Part shown: piece by piece, positions 1 through 12,833 of the stretch
How positions within the stretch are numbered: the first letter of the stretch is position 1
Layout of the letters: the number at the start of each line of letters is the position of its first letter
Assembly: GCA_964006375.1 (NCBI GenBank)
Contig: OZ023265.1
Location: 165,814,118 to 165,878,117, forward strand
Origin: Tillus elongatus
Taxonomy: Eukaryota; Arthropoda; Insecta; Coleoptera; Cleridae
Direction of reading: 5' to 3'
DNA: 64,000 bases
The notes under the pieces: model-generated
Database searches by the model: none
The model's input: only the letters and a program-made list of their open reading frames with translations
What the model was told of the DNA's origin: nothing
Position numbers and translations under genes: made by a program

Positions 1-546
1 TAAATCTGTACAATGTCGTACTTTATTAAATAACCTGAACATTATGTAATTTTTTTAAAGAATGACCTGTTCCTTTACATATACGATCTAAATAAGGTAC
101 ATGCAAAGAACTGAGATGACATCACAAAATGGCAGGTTTTAATAGTAACTTAGGGTTTTAGAGTGGATAAAGTGATTTTTTTTCGGAGACAGCTGAGATA
201 CACCAATAGTCAACTAGCGCTTGAGCCCGAACGGTTTGTCGGACAAAAACCTAAATAATAAAGTTTGTAGGAAATTTTATTTGCTTTCATTTTGGATAGA
301 AAGGCTATTCACAAAAAGTTATTTGGTTTCGACTTATAAGCAAAAAACGGCCAAAAAATGTTTTTTTTTTTGCTTTTTTGTATTTTTTTCAAGGTTGCGT
401 CACGAAATTTTGTTAGCAAACCTCATATTCGGGTTCAGCACCCCTAAATTCATGTAGAATGAAAGAAATCGAAAGTATCCCACAAATTTCCCGCTAGTGG
501 CCTTTTTGAGAACAAATTAACTGAATTACAGAGAAATGTACCAGTT
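1..546. other. AT-rich non-coding DNA, no gene seen
   Basis: No coding exon, RNA gene or clear repeat boundary is supported here. The frame open at 221-457 is low-complexity and has no recognisable domain. The missing last exon(s) of the aquaporin on the minus strand would be expected to the left; I looked for a second NPA box on the minus strand and did not find one. Confidence 0.5.
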
Positions 547-1010
547 CAGGGTGGATCAAATTCGAGCCTCATCATTGGTATCTCGGAAACTGTAAGAGAT
601 ACAACGTCGGTTAAGTTATGGCAAAGTTGCGTAATTTGATGCTCAGCAAAATGCAGTTTAGAAAATTAGAAAATTCCGAATACTTCCGGTGATAATCGGA
701 AAAAACCGAAAACTCATAAAATCTGTTTTATTTTTTTTGGCGTTATTTGAAAAGATATAACAAAATGAATCACACTTCATCAAGTTTACTTTTCCTCTCC
801 TACAAGACGGCATTTTCAAATTTGAAATCCAATGTTTCGTCTTTCAGAAACCATCATCAACTCCATTTTTTTCAAATACGGCCCTAGATTTTTTATTTCA
901 TATTTTGTTACATTTGGACTACCTCAAAACAATGCCTCATCACAACAATTGAATTTCAAACGCTTTAATAACAAATAATGACATTTTCCGTCTTTCTTGA
1001 AAATATTTAA
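547..1010 (+). repeat. left terminal inverted arm of the 547-2910 element
   Basis: Reverse complement of 2452-2910 with scattered mismatches. It contains no coding sequence. Confidence 0.8.
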
Positions 1011-1253
1011 TAAGACTCTGCTTTTGAAACAAAATATTTCTTCAATAATATAATTTGATTAGGTAGGTAAAGATGAACCCGAATTTATGATAATGAGTCA
1101 AATATTTTAAGTTCAATCCAATGCAATGCAATGACATGTCTGTTCGTTAATCTCGGCGGCTTTGATGTTCAGAAATATCAAGCTAGCTTGTCATAATATG
1201 ACAATAGAACTTTTAACAATTTAACTTTCAAAATAAACATTAAGAGAGCAAAA

Positions 1254-2415
1254 ATGGTGTTTTCCAATTTCGAGAAACGTGATATGCTTCGGATTTATTA
1301 TAGTAATAACAGAGACTCGCACATTTCATGTCAACGGTATTTAGAGCAAACCCCGAGCGTCCACAACCCCATTATTCATAGTTTAACAATTTGGACAGAA
1401 ATGTAGGTCTCTTTGGTAGTTTTGGTAAACCTAGAAATTCGTACGGCCAACGATTGGAAGCTGAAGATGAAAAGCCGTTTAAATGCTGTAAGTATCGTTA
1501 TAAAATGATGCTATGCAATCTTTTATTACTATAATATTTTTCGATATGTCAAAGATATTTTACCAGAACGTTTTGTTAAAGGTTACGGAAAATCCTCGTG
1601 GTTCAACACGGCAATTTGCTTCAGACCTGAATATGACTAGAAGCCGAATTTAGAAAATTTTCAAAAAACATAAGTATCATCCCTATAACCTTCATGTTTG
1701 CCAAGAACTAAGACCAGGAGACAGGGACAGAAAGCTTGAATTCTGCAATTGGCTTGATGGAAAAATGCAACAAGATGATGATTTCTTAAATAAAATCATC
1801 TGGACAGATGAATGTAATTTTTCCACAAGCGGCCTTTTTAACAGAAACAATTAGCATTATTATGCAGTAGAAAATCCGTACCAAAATCGGCAAGTTCGAA
1901 GAGAGGGACGAAAATTATTCAATGTTTGGGTTGGAATGTATAGAACCAAAATCTTAGGGTAAATTATTTATGATGGAAACTTAAATACTGAACGGTATCT
2001 TAATTTAATCCGTAATTATATATTCGATGCGCTTGAAGATGAACCGTTGAATATGCTGCGGCAGCTGTGGTGGCAACAGGATGGTGCACCACCCCATAAT
2101 GTAAGGGCCGTAACCGAGTTTCTTAATGAAACATTTCCCAATCAATGGATTGGAAACCAAGGAGTGGTACGCTGGCCTGCCAGAAGTCCTGATTTGTCCC
2201 CGCTGGATTATTTTTTATGGGGTTCTTGAAAAATCGCTTATTCAAGGATACTTTTCCGAATGATATAAACATTTTGCGCCAAAAGTTTGTGTTAGAATTC
2301 ACAACTCTACGAGCAAGAGGAAGAATAATCCACCGGGCTGTTACGAACAATCTGCGAAGACGTATGCGAAAATGCATAGAAGTCCAAGAGGGCTTATTCG
2401 AGCATTTACTTTAGG
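1254..2415 (+). pseudogene. Tc1/mariner-like transposase, DD41D-type spacing, decayed
   Basis: Encodes a cut-and-paste transposase of the IS630/Tc1/mariner superfamily. ATG at 1254 starts an N-terminal helix-turn-helix region of the DUF4817 type (MVFSNFEKRDMLRIYY). Catalytic-core motifs follow: WTDECNF near 1801 (first Asp), QQDGAPPH near 2077 (second Asp) and SPDLSPLDYFLWG near 2188 (third Asp). I count 41 residues between the last two aspartates, giving DD41D. The frame is broken by stops near 1378, 1651, 1852 and 1960 and by a shift near 2226. A 79-base GT-AG segment (1488-1566) fits as a spliced intron: removing it joins two parts of the N-terminal domain in one frame. Not functional as it stands. 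Confidence 0.8.
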
Positions 2416-2451
2416 TTTTATCATTTGACCATTTTAAAAGTTAAGTAAGCA

Positions 2452-2910
2452 TTAAATATTTTCAAGAAATATTGAAAATGTCATTTTTTGTTATCAAAAC
2501 GTTTGAAATTCAAGTTGTGATGAGGCATTGTTTTGAGGTAGTCCAAAGGTAACAAAATATGACATAAAAAATCCAGGGCCGTATTTGAAAAAATGGACTT
2601 GATGATGGTTTCTGAAAGACGAAACACCGGATTTCAAATTTGAAAATGCCATCTTGTAGGAGAGGAAAAGTAACCTTGATGAAGTGTGATTCATTTTGTT
2701 ATATCTTTTCAAATAATGTCAGAAAAAATAAACAGATATTATGAGTTTTCGGTTTTTTCCGATTATCACCGGAAGTATTCCGAATTTTCTAATTTTCTAA
2801 ACTGCATTTTGCTGAGCATCAAATGACGCAACTTTACCATAATTTAACCGACGTTGTATCTCTTACAGTTTCCGAGATACCAATGATGAGGCTCGCATTT
2901 GAGCCACCTG
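2452..2910 (-). repeat. right terminal inverted arm of the 547-2910 element
   Basis: Pairs with 547-1010. The frame open on the minus strand at 2494-2712 is a by-product of the arm and not a gene. Confidence 0.8.
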
Positions 2911-3223
2911 TTCACTTCTAAATATGTGTTTTGATTCATAGAAAGAAAAGCACGTCAGTATTTTCCATTCGACATGCAGATAAGTTTGATGTTGACCATG
3001 ATTACGTGTTGTTATTCATATTAACACTTGGTCATTTAGATCATGCTTAATGGAATTTCCCTATCATGCAAATAAAATTTTAAACACTGCGTACTTGAAT
3101 TATGAACACTGAACATTATCTGCAACACAAGCTAATCATATTACCTACCTATTTAACATTCTCTATCAGATAACAACAACAACATGTCTGTTATTTTTTA
3201 TTAAAATATTAAATTCCACTTAC

Positions 3224-3361
3224 GCTGGCTATAGATATCGCCGTAATAACAAAACCAAATCTCAGCGGCACCGAATCTGATTTGCTAGCGTTCCTCGGGT
3301 CCCACACGGCATAACAAACAAGGATGAGAACTGTCGTTATGACGATCTCGATGCCGATACC
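3224..3361 (-). CDS. aquaporin exon: TM4-TM5 region
   Basis: A 138-base exon (46 codons, phase 0 at both ends) bounded on the minus strand by an AG acceptor at 3362-3363 and a GTAAGT donor at 3218-3223. It reads GIGIEIVITTVLILV, then DPRN, a segment typical of MIP-family channels after loop C, and ends GFVITAISIAS, the TM5 region. In water-specific aquaporins this last segment carries the selectivity-filter histidine; the aligned residue here is Ser. The following exon should carry the second NPA box and lies outside the window. Confidence 0.88.
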
Positions 3362-3652
3362 CTGCAATCATATTTTATAACAGTCACAATATAATTTATA
3401 CTAGGTAATATTATTTATAAATATACTCTTAGATATCATCTGGTATTACATAATCAATCATTGATGTTGTAAACATGAAAGATAACCATCCAGATGAGGA
3501 TTTATGTCATAAATTAATGGCAGTTTTTTCTACAGCCAAACTGCAAAATTATCACATTAGCTAAATTAATTCTTGATTTTATTTCAGATGCTAAGTTTAT
3601 TTACATACATGGTCCGGCATATATTTAGAATAATTTGAATAATTAAAAAACT

Positions 3653-3955
3653 CTAGACGCAGCAAGTGCGTTATGGAAGTGAGTTTTCATTAAAATGTTT
3701 TTAATTACAAATATATCGCTCTAATGCGAGCAGGCATCAATTTGGTTACCGGTATAACCTATATAGTAAGAACAATGTACCATATTTTATCAAAATAATT
3801 ATTTGAAAATGTACAACAAATTTCCGAAAATAAACTTTAAATGTTTCTGAGAAAACTGGTCTCCTAGCCAATGAACCTTAGGTTAATAGCAAATTGAGTT
3901 ATTGAAATTTGAAACATTTAATGAAAAATCGCTACCAAAACGCCCTTGCCGCGTT
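3653..3955 (+). repeat. ~300-bp inverted-repeat unit (foldback end unit), copy 1
   Basis: Outer ends are inverted copies: GACGCAGCAAGTGCGTTATG at the left and its complement at the right (CAAAACGCCCTTGCCGCG). Both ends carry the motif GTGAATTTTCATTAAA. Non-coding, MITE-sized. Confidence 0.75.
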
Positions 3956-4709
3956 TATACAAAAAAATTCCGAAAATAAAGTTAAATGTTGGTTTCCTAA
4001 CCAACAAAACTTACGTTAATAGCAAATTGAGTTATTGAAATTTGAAGGATGTAATGAAGCTGCCAAAACGCACTTACTGCTCCAGATTTTTTTCTCACAA
4101 ACATGCATCATATTTTGATACAAAATGCATTAACGAATTTGTTTTGCAAAAATTAGCTAAAAATTATAGACAGTTAAACCATAAACTTCACTAAACCTAC
4201 AGCAAAAGCATCAACTTAACTAAACTGACAGCCAAAGCATCAGGGTCTATTTGAAATGAATTTTCTGTAAGCATGTTAGTAAAATGAAGGTCAATGGCGG
4301 TTGAATCTGAAACTTAAGGGTTCGCAGAACACTCTTCTTGCAACATTTTCTTTTCAGAATCCGTATTTGTTTCACGTTCTTTGCCTAAACATTGACAATT
4401 TTGATGTTTTAAATTGCGAGTTTGACGGTTTTGAGGAAAACTCCAAAATTTGTTTCTTTGTCCTTAAACTTAGAGACGTGAATTTTGGTACATGGTTCAC
4501 TCTTTATAATACAAATACGCGTACCAAATTTGGTTGCCCTCACCTAATTATTTTCGAAAATATAATTTTTTTTAGAAAGAAAACACCAAATTTTCCGCGA
4601 AAACCTGGTCCGATTTTCCTGGCCAACGAACTTATCCAAGCCACTTGCAAAAGGAAGGTACTCACTAAATTTGATCAATATCAATCTATTCTTTTATGAG
4701 TTATCGGTA

Positions 4710-4711
<2 letters not shown>

Positions 4712-4782
<71 letters not shown>
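4712..4782. repeat. (TA)n microsatellite 1
   Basis: Uninterrupted TA array between the family's conserved left and right flanks. Confidence 0.98.
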
Positions 4783-4785
<3 letters not shown>

Positions 4786-5099
4786 ACGGATCTCCCCATT
4801 AGTGAATTTTTTTAAGATGTAGCTCAAGACGCCTATAACTAATGTATACAATTTTTTTCGTATCGTGCATAATAACGGGTATATTGAACTTAAATTTTTT
4901 TTACGAAAGTTCGACAAAAATGATATACTATTAACCTATAAACTCTATAGCCAACACTACTGCCAAATCATCAGAGAAAGGGTATATTTAAAAGTGCTTA
5001 TCTTTCATTTTCAACAAAAAGCCGCTAAAAAATATATTGTAATTACACAATCTGATCAGATAACGTTAGAATGGAATCAAAGACGAAAAAAAGTAATAA

Positions 5100-5340
5100 A
5101 AAAAGTTAAAAGAGAAATTCAGTCAATTGTGAGATGTGAACCCGCGTCCCTGCGGTCATCAGACTGGAAAACTAACCACTTCACCACTAGGGCTTCTAGG
5201 AAACTGCAATGAAAAAAGCTAGATAACCGATAATGGTCTTAGGTTATTTATTTGTAATATCTAAGGCCTTTAGAGGCTGATTTTGCAACTATTTTAACAA
5301 ATAAGAAGTGTAGCATAAATCTAAAACATTCTAATATACA
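5100..5340 (-). repeat. tRNA-like SINE head, old copy
   Basis: The minus strand has a box A-like AGTGGTTAGT and box B-like GGTTCACATC at tRNA-like spacing (about 5140-5195). It is the reverse complement, with divergence, of 62660-63000. It lies directly beside a (TA)n-core copy (5395-5790), as does its relative at 62 kb. The T-arm has drifted from consensus, so it is not a functional tRNA. Confidence 0.6.
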
Positions 5341-5394
5341 TTTTATGCAATATTACACACAATATTTTAGTATTGCGTGGTCTCTAACTTTTAG

Positions 5395-5790
5395 TGGCAC
5401 TAAAATGTTGCTTTATTAAGTGCCTATAACTTTTTTTTCCTTTCAACATAGAAATCTGAATTTTGGTGCAGCTTTTTACAACATACACCAGCTTGCCAAA
5501 TGTGGTTGCCATGGCTTTGTTATTTCCGAAGTTATGATTTTTTTCTAGAAGAAAACGTAAAATTTTCCCGGAAAAACTGGTCCGATTTTCCTGGCTAACG
5601 AACTTATCCAACCCACGTACAAAAAGAATTTACTCACCAAATTTTATCAAAATCAGCCCCTTAGTTTTGAGTTATCGGTGATATGTGTTCTACGGGATCT
5701 AGTTCGCAGTCATTTTAAAAAATGTTTTTCAAAATTCAAAAGTCGAGATCTCCTCATTAGTGAATTTTTTAAAGAAAATTCACTAAAACA
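5395..5790 (+). repeat. (TA)n-core repeat copy without a TA array
   Basis: Body, GGCTAACGAACTTATCCAA motif and GAGTTATCGGTG flank are followed after a few bases by the right block (TTCTACGGGATCTAGTTCGC) and the terminal hairpin GTGAATTTTTTAAAGAAAAT with its ATTCACTA completion. Where other copies carry up to 130 bases of TA, only GATATG is present. Confidence 0.75.
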
Positions 5791-6063
5791 AATTTCTTCA
5801 ATAAGTGTAAGTTTTATGAAGTCATGGATCAGACAAATAGATTAACCAACGTGCAGTTTCCCTAATACATTTACAAAATAATAATACAATACATACTAAC
5901 TTAGCTGTGGCTGTGAGGAAATTGTCTTTTTTTCAAAATATAAGTTTGCTGTCCAATATAAGTAGGGAAGTGACTTCAAGAAGACTAAATAAGCCATTTT
6001 TAGTAGGCACCAACAGTTTATTAAAGTTATTGGTAAGATGAGATAAACTCAAATCACACGTAC

Positions 6064-6132
6064 CTGTAAAATTGATACATTGTGTTTCAAATTTGTCGTG
6101 CAAAAACCATCGTAAACATCTGACACTAAAAT
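6064..6132 (-). CDS. aquaporin exon: loop C
   Basis: A 69-base exon (23 codons) in phase 0 with its neighbours. The minus-strand acceptor is TTTGCAG and the donor GTACGT. It encodes ILVSDVYDGFCTTNLKHN followed by VSILQ, a hydrophilic stretch linking TM3 and TM4. The Phe-Cys-Thr core is commonly seen in loop C of insect aquaporins. It is too short to be recognised alone; placement, phase and splice sites between the NPA exon and the TM4 exon make the case. Confidence 0.82.
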
Positions 6133-6406
6133 CTGCAAAGTAAAAAATATAGATGTAATAAATATCATGACACAACATTATGGTAACGAATTTCATGGAT
6201 ATAAACGTTGGAAAGAATAAGCAAACTAAAGACGTAAACATTCATATTAATTTGTATTTTACAAGTTGTCAGAGTTTCTTGAAGTGTTATTTAATCCGCT
6301 AGTTTAAGGTTAATTCTGACATTTGCCAAACAAATTAATCGGTCATCTACGTCAAGCAATATAATCATAGATTTTGCTTATTTAATATACCAATTTATAT
6401 ATAATC

Positions 6407-6545
6407 ATTTCCTTTTTAGCGAATTTCCTAATAAAAAGGTATCGATGGTGAGATTTTGCAAACTTTTTTTCAAATGACCGCGACTTACGGCCTGTAGAAC
6501 CCAGAACCAAAATCCATTTAAACTTTAATATGTTTATACATACAT
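6407..6545 (-). repeat. (TA)n-core right block, isolated fragment
   Basis: Reverse-orientation copy of the right block (gene-free): hairpin-derived start, ATCGATGGTGAGA segment, GACCGCGACTTACGGCC, then CATTTAAACTTTAATATG at the point where the TA array normally begins. Confidence 0.6.
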
Positions 6546-6562
6546 ATAACTCATAATAACTG

Positions 6563-7256
6563 TTTCTTCTCCACATCAATGACCTCCTCTCTAGCACATC
6601 CAACCCAATTCACAGTTACCCGGATGACAGCACCCTCCACTCAAATATACAATATTCTAAGCCTGTCTATTTAGCCCAATTAGATGAGGTTCGCAAACTC
6701 ATGGTGGGTTCTTTCTCTGTGAATCTCCAAAAAATATTAGACTGGGGAAGCAGAAATCTTGTACAATTCAAATCCACCAAATCCCAGTCTTCCCTTCTAT
6801 CTCATAAGAGATACACCAGCCCTAGACCCATCACAATGAACAACCAAGTTATTCAAAGTAATGAGTCCTTTTCACTTGTTGGTATTTCTGTGGATCGAAA
6901 TCTCAATTGGCACAAACATGTCACATCAATTGCAGAACCGGCTGCTAAGAAATTAGGTTTCCTCTTCCAGGCTCGCAAATACATTTCACCAGCTAATCTC
7001 TATACATTATATACTTCACAAATAAGGCCAAACTACGAATACTGCTCCCACATCTGGGGTGCCGCTGCCGCTTCTACACTCGCTATCCTGGACTCCATTC
7101 AGAAGAGAGCTATACGTCTCATCGTTGACCCTAGCCTCACCAAAAAGCTGCCATCCCTTGCCCACCGACGTGCCGTTGATGACCACTCTCTCTCTCTTTT
7201 ATAGATATCTGCACGGGCACTGCTCAGAAGAGCTTTCTTCCATACTTCCACACGTG
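6563..7256 (+). pseudogene. LINE reverse transcriptase C-terminal fragment
   Basis: Remnant of a non-LTR retrotransposon ORF2. It starts inside RT at HINDLL and has YPDD where YADD is expected, so the active site is altered. It continues through the thumb-like region LVGISVDRNLNWHKH and the conserved C-terminal segment LEYCSHIWGAA-like (NYEYCSHIWGAA). It is cut at both ends, with the 3' end lost near 7256. A closely related copy is at 58938-59730. The frame at 7099-7347 on the opposite strand is a shadow. Confidence 0.85.
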
Positions 7257-7261
7257 ACGAT

Positions 7262-8160
7262 GTGGAAGTAATAAAGTTTCTAGGTAAATCGTAAGTTGGG
7301 TTATTAAAATTTGAAGCATTTAATGAAAATTCGATACCGTAATGCACTTGTTACGTCAAGTATGTTTGACCTAATTTCGTTGTAAGTAATGGTTGCGTTT
7401 GAAATTAACGTTTACTACGCGCTTTAAAATTATTAACAATGGAAGAAACATTATTGCAAATAAAGCTCACAATAAATTTTAAGCAAGGGAATTTCCGATA
7501 TTACATTGCAGACTTTTAAGTCTATTTTACTAGATACTAAGTACAAATATTCATTCTGCAAGGCATACTGACGTCGCTTCATCTGAAAATTATTTCCGTC
7601 AGGATAAATTAATTCAAGGCTAGACCTCTATTTTATTCATTAATTGTTGTTAACCATTACTTGGTGAAACCGTTCCGTACTAAATAAAGATGAAGAGACT
7701 TATTCTCTGGCTTCACAAGTGCTTCCGTTTCTCTCTGAAATCAGTTTCGCCTTGTATGGCATCGCCAAGCAGGAGAATTTTTTCAAGAGAAACCATGGAG
7801 GCTTACTCAGTTATCGACGAAGCTAAAAAATTGGAATTTGTACGTGCAATAGTTTCGATTTAGATAACTTATCTGCATAGCTTTATTATTTTCAAGGATA
7901 CTTTTTTTTTAAGAAAAACCTAAATAGTTTACAAATAAAAAGTTCGGGACGGAGCAGGCGCGTTATGGTAGTGAATTTGCATTAAATGTATCAAATTTGA
8001 ATAACTCAATTTTATATAACCTTAGAAAGTTGAGTGTTAGTGTGTAATAAGGTCTTTGCCAGGGCAACATATCCACCAAATTTCATTAAAATTGCTTTGT
8101 AATGTTCGGAGATTTTAAAAAAAATCGAAAGAAAACTCAAAACTTTCGCGGAAAACCTTG
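7262..8160. other. mixed repeat debris with a possible short exon-like ORF
   Basis: Holds single ends of the inverted-repeat unit (7300-7365, 7940-7985) and, at 7637-7735, a piece of the TTACTTGGTGAAACCGTTCC repeat also seen at 17840 and 35290. At 7757-7863 an ATG frame (MASPSRRIFSRETMEAYSVI) ends just after a possible GTACGT donor at 7840. I cannot assign it to a gene. Confidence 0.4.
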
Positions 8161-8870
8161 TCCTGAACGCAGCAAGTGCGCTGTGGTAGTAAATTTTAAT
8201 TAAACTATTTTTAATAGCAAATATGTTTTTTCACCAACGCCTTAAGGGCCAGCCTGCGATTGTAGAAATATTTTTTAAGGTGTAGCCCAAGGCTATAATA
8301 ATAATAACGCATATATTGAGCATTATTGTTTTTTTTTAACGAAAATTCGACAAAAATTATATACCATTAAACAATAAACTCTATAGCTAAGACTACTGCC
8401 AAAGCATCAGAAAAAGGGTATGTTTAAAATGAATTTTCTGGAAACATTTTAGTAAAATGAAGGACAATAACGGTTGAAGCTAAGACTTCAGGCTTTGTAA
8501 AACATTCTTCTTGGGAGATTTTCCTTCCACAGCTCGTATTAGTTTCAGGTTCTTTGCCTAAATGTTGCCAATTTTAACGTTTTAAATCGCGACTGACATT
8601 TTGAGGGAAACCCCAATTTATTTTTCTTTAAATGCCTATAACTTTTTTGTCTTTTAACCCATAGAGTTAAATTTTGGTATGTAATTTACAACAATATAAA
8701 CCTGCGTATCAAACTTGGTTGTCCTTACTTTGTTATTTTCGGAGATATAAATTTTTAAGAAAATTCACTAAAGATTGAAACTGACCCCGGGCATGCGTCT
8801 CACCATCAATACCTCTCTATTATTGATTTTTTTTTTAATAAAAATTCACTGAAACTAGAACTCATCCAAG
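8160..8870 (+). repeat. (TA)n-core repeat, internal segments
   Basis: Starts with an inverted-repeat-unit end (GAACGCAGCAAGTGCGC) then a body matching 13190-13640 (CTGCCAAAGCATCAGA, TTCAGGTTCTTTGCCTAAA). It ends with rearranged right-block pieces. No TA array. Confidence 0.65.
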
Positions 8871-9076
8871 CTACTTGCGAAAGGGAGGAACATAATCATA
8901 TCTCATTTTAAAATGTTGATGATACTCTATATCGAAGTCAATAGTCAGGTTAACGGGTTTTTTATCAGGTATCGGGATAATAGTATTAGTGGGATTAAAA
9001 GTATGAAAGGAACTTGTTAAATATCACCAAAGAGATTAATTATTCGCCGAGTTAATTATTTATAAGAAATAAGTAC

Positions 9077-9220
9077 CTTCAGTAAACCAAAACCAAGTGT
9101 TGCGCCAGTAAATTGTGCAATAACATATAGCAAGGCCATGGCCGGTGAGATATCTCCGAACAAGAGGGCGGCTATGGTCACTGCGGGATTCAGGTGAGCA
9201 CCCGATACGTGCCCGAACAT
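9077..9220 (-). CDS. aquaporin exon: first NPA box (loop B) and TM3
   Basis: A 144-base exon (48 codons, phase 0 at both ends), minus-strand acceptor TTTTCAG and donor GTACTT. It encodes MFGHVSGAHLNPAVT, the diagnostic loop-B half-helix of MIP channels with the first Asn-Pro-Ala box, followed by a hydrophobic TM3 ending GATLGFGLLK. This is the strongest evidence for the gene's identity. The gene forms tetrameric membrane channels for water and/or small solutes such as glycerol. Confidence 0.95.
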
Positions 9221-9308
9221 CTGAAAATTAATATTTTCCTTTCAGCTAACCAAACAACTACAGTGGTTTATGTAGCGACTATCAAGTATCCCATGATCGA
9301 TTTAATAC

Positions 9309-9484
9309 CTGTATGATTAACATTACGGTGAGGCCAAATGCGAGTGCACCAAGGAAACCAGGAGTTTTATCATCTTGCACTATGCAGCCCATACAGCCAA
9401 GAAACATCAGCATGCCGGTGCCCAAAAATTCAGCCATAAACATCGACACATACATCTTGTTCTTTTTCTTTGGCTCTGGTGATC
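9309..9484 (-). CDS. aquaporin exon: TM1-TM2
   Basis: A 176-base exon that begins with two bases completing a codon and ends in phase 0. Acceptor is TTTGCAG and donor GTATTA on the minus strand. It encodes a basic cytosolic stretch (PEPKKKNK), TM1 (MAEFLGTGMLMFLGC), a short extracellular loop and TM2 (LAFGLTVMLIIQ). The Phe of AFGL, the first selectivity-filter position in TM2, is conserved. The Ala-Glu-Phe-Leu-Gly motif is typical of the family's first transmembrane helix. Confidence 0.93.
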
Positions 9485-9596
9485 CTGCAAAAAATTACAT
9501 CATTAATCTAGAGGCAGTTGCCAACCACTTTATACCCAGACATACTGATACAGTTGCACTCAACGTAAATCAAACCCAATAAATCATTTTTTGTGA

Positions 9597-9935
<339 letters not shown>

Positions 9936-10394
9936 GTCTTTAATTTATAAATGAAGCTATATGCAGTTTTACTTTAAAAAAACTCATGACATGGTAAATA
10001 CCTTATCAATGTCATTTACGATGCAAAAATTAGTAGTGACATTTGTCAACTGGAAACATGGAAAGAAAAAAGTTCACAATTTACATAGGAAAAATATAAA
10101 AGTTTAAAATACTTACATATAACGCGAGTTTTACTAAACTAATTACTCAATAACAAACATGAAAAAAACCTAAATTTGAGTGAATTCGAAAAGTGCCAAA
10201 ATGACATATAAAGCTAACTATTGTCTAATTGAATTTGTTTTTTGTTTTTGTCAAGGAAATAAAAAAAGAGGTTTCTAAAATTATTATCTTTTTCTAAGTT
10301 TATTAAATTGTCGTTAAAAGTAATTTAAAATTCTTCTAAACACATTCTTTTATTACTTAAGGTTTTCACAGTGTAAAATAGAAACATTACTAAA

Positions 10395-11568
<1,174 letters not shown>

Positions 11569-12029
11569 GACTTTTTCATTGTGACCTGTAAAATACTTGT
11601 TGCGGACGTACCAACAGATAAACAAAGAAAAGTTGTGTTTTAGTGAATCTTGATTATGAAAATTCACTTAACCCTTTTGCAAATTTTCTTCAAATGAGCG
11701 CGATATAGAGCCCCTGAAAAAAATAATTAACCGATTTCGATCAAACTTGGCAAGGAGGTTTTTTTGTAATTTTTTTAGAAGAGTTACAATCAGCCCAATC
11801 GGACCATTGTTTTACAAAAAAGTGTATTTCTGAAAAAATGTATATCCTCTCCGATAACGATGTTCCGGTGAACTTTGGTACACATAATGTCTTAGTAAAT
11901 AAAACCTTATGCATGTAAAAGTTGAAGTTTTTATGTTAATATAAAAAGCCTGGACGCAGGAGGTGCGTTATGGTAGTGAATTTTCATAGAAATGATCTGG
12001 CACAAAATATTTTATTATAACCTTTTTTT

Positions 12030-12390
<361 letters not shown>

Positions 12391-12536
12391 CAAGTTATTT
12401 GAGCGTGAAATAAATTAGCGACCATAACACACTACATTTTGACTTTATACTTTATTTATAGTTATTATGTATTTTTAGTTGTGCTTTATTACAAGCAATT
12501 TGCATATTTTTAAGGATACAATTTTAATAAAAGTCT

Positions 12537-12833
12537 GGGCGCAGCAAGTGCGTTATGGAAGTGAATTTTCTATAAAATGTTTTTAATAGCACATATTATG
12601 TCTTTTTAATGCAAGCAGGCACCAATCTGGTTACCGGTATAGCCTATATAGTAGAAACAATGTACCATATTTTATCAAAATTACTTATTATTTGGAAATG
12701 TACAAAAATGTTTCGAAAATAAACTTTAAATGTTTCCGAGAAAACTGGTTTCCTAGCTAATAAACCTAAGGTTAATAGCGAATTGAGTTATTGAAAATTG
12801 AAATTTCGCTACCAAAACGCACTTACTGCGTCT
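12537..12833 (+). repeat. ~300-bp inverted-repeat unit, copy 3
   Basis: GGGCGCAGCAAGTGCGTTAT at the left end and ACGCACTTACTGCGTCT at the right end. Confidence 0.8.

Larger units (their letters stand above)
547..2910 (+). mobile_element. Tc1/mariner-like DNA transposon with long inverted arms
   Basis: The element begins CAGGGTGG at 547 and ends with the complementary CCACCTG at 2910. The arms at about 547-1010 and 2452-2910 are near-complementary along some 460 bases, unusually long for this superfamily. The interior holds a decayed transposase on the plus strand. Its termini resemble those of the two other Tc1/mariner-like copies in the window (about 34956 and 60170), which start with GGTGGCGCA. 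A flanking TA duplication is not obvious, so the boundaries are accurate to a few bases only. Confidence 0.85.
3653..4830 (+). repeat. (TA)n-core repeat, long copy
   Basis: Order: a ~300-bp inverted-repeat unit (3653-3955) starting near GACGCAGCAAGTGCG, a partial repeat of its right end (to about 4090), a ~600-bp body, a motif around 4615-4675 (GGCCAACGAACTTATCCAAG), TGAGTTATCGGT, the (TA)n array at 4712-4782, then a shortened right block ending in the hairpin stem TTAGTGAATTTTTT. The same order recurs at 12537-14030 and 54582-55320. Confidence 0.75.

Noticed and set aside
4681..4917. Frames encoding long (YI)n stretches
   Set aside because: They arise wherever (TA)n is read in any frame, on both strands. 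No protein evidence.
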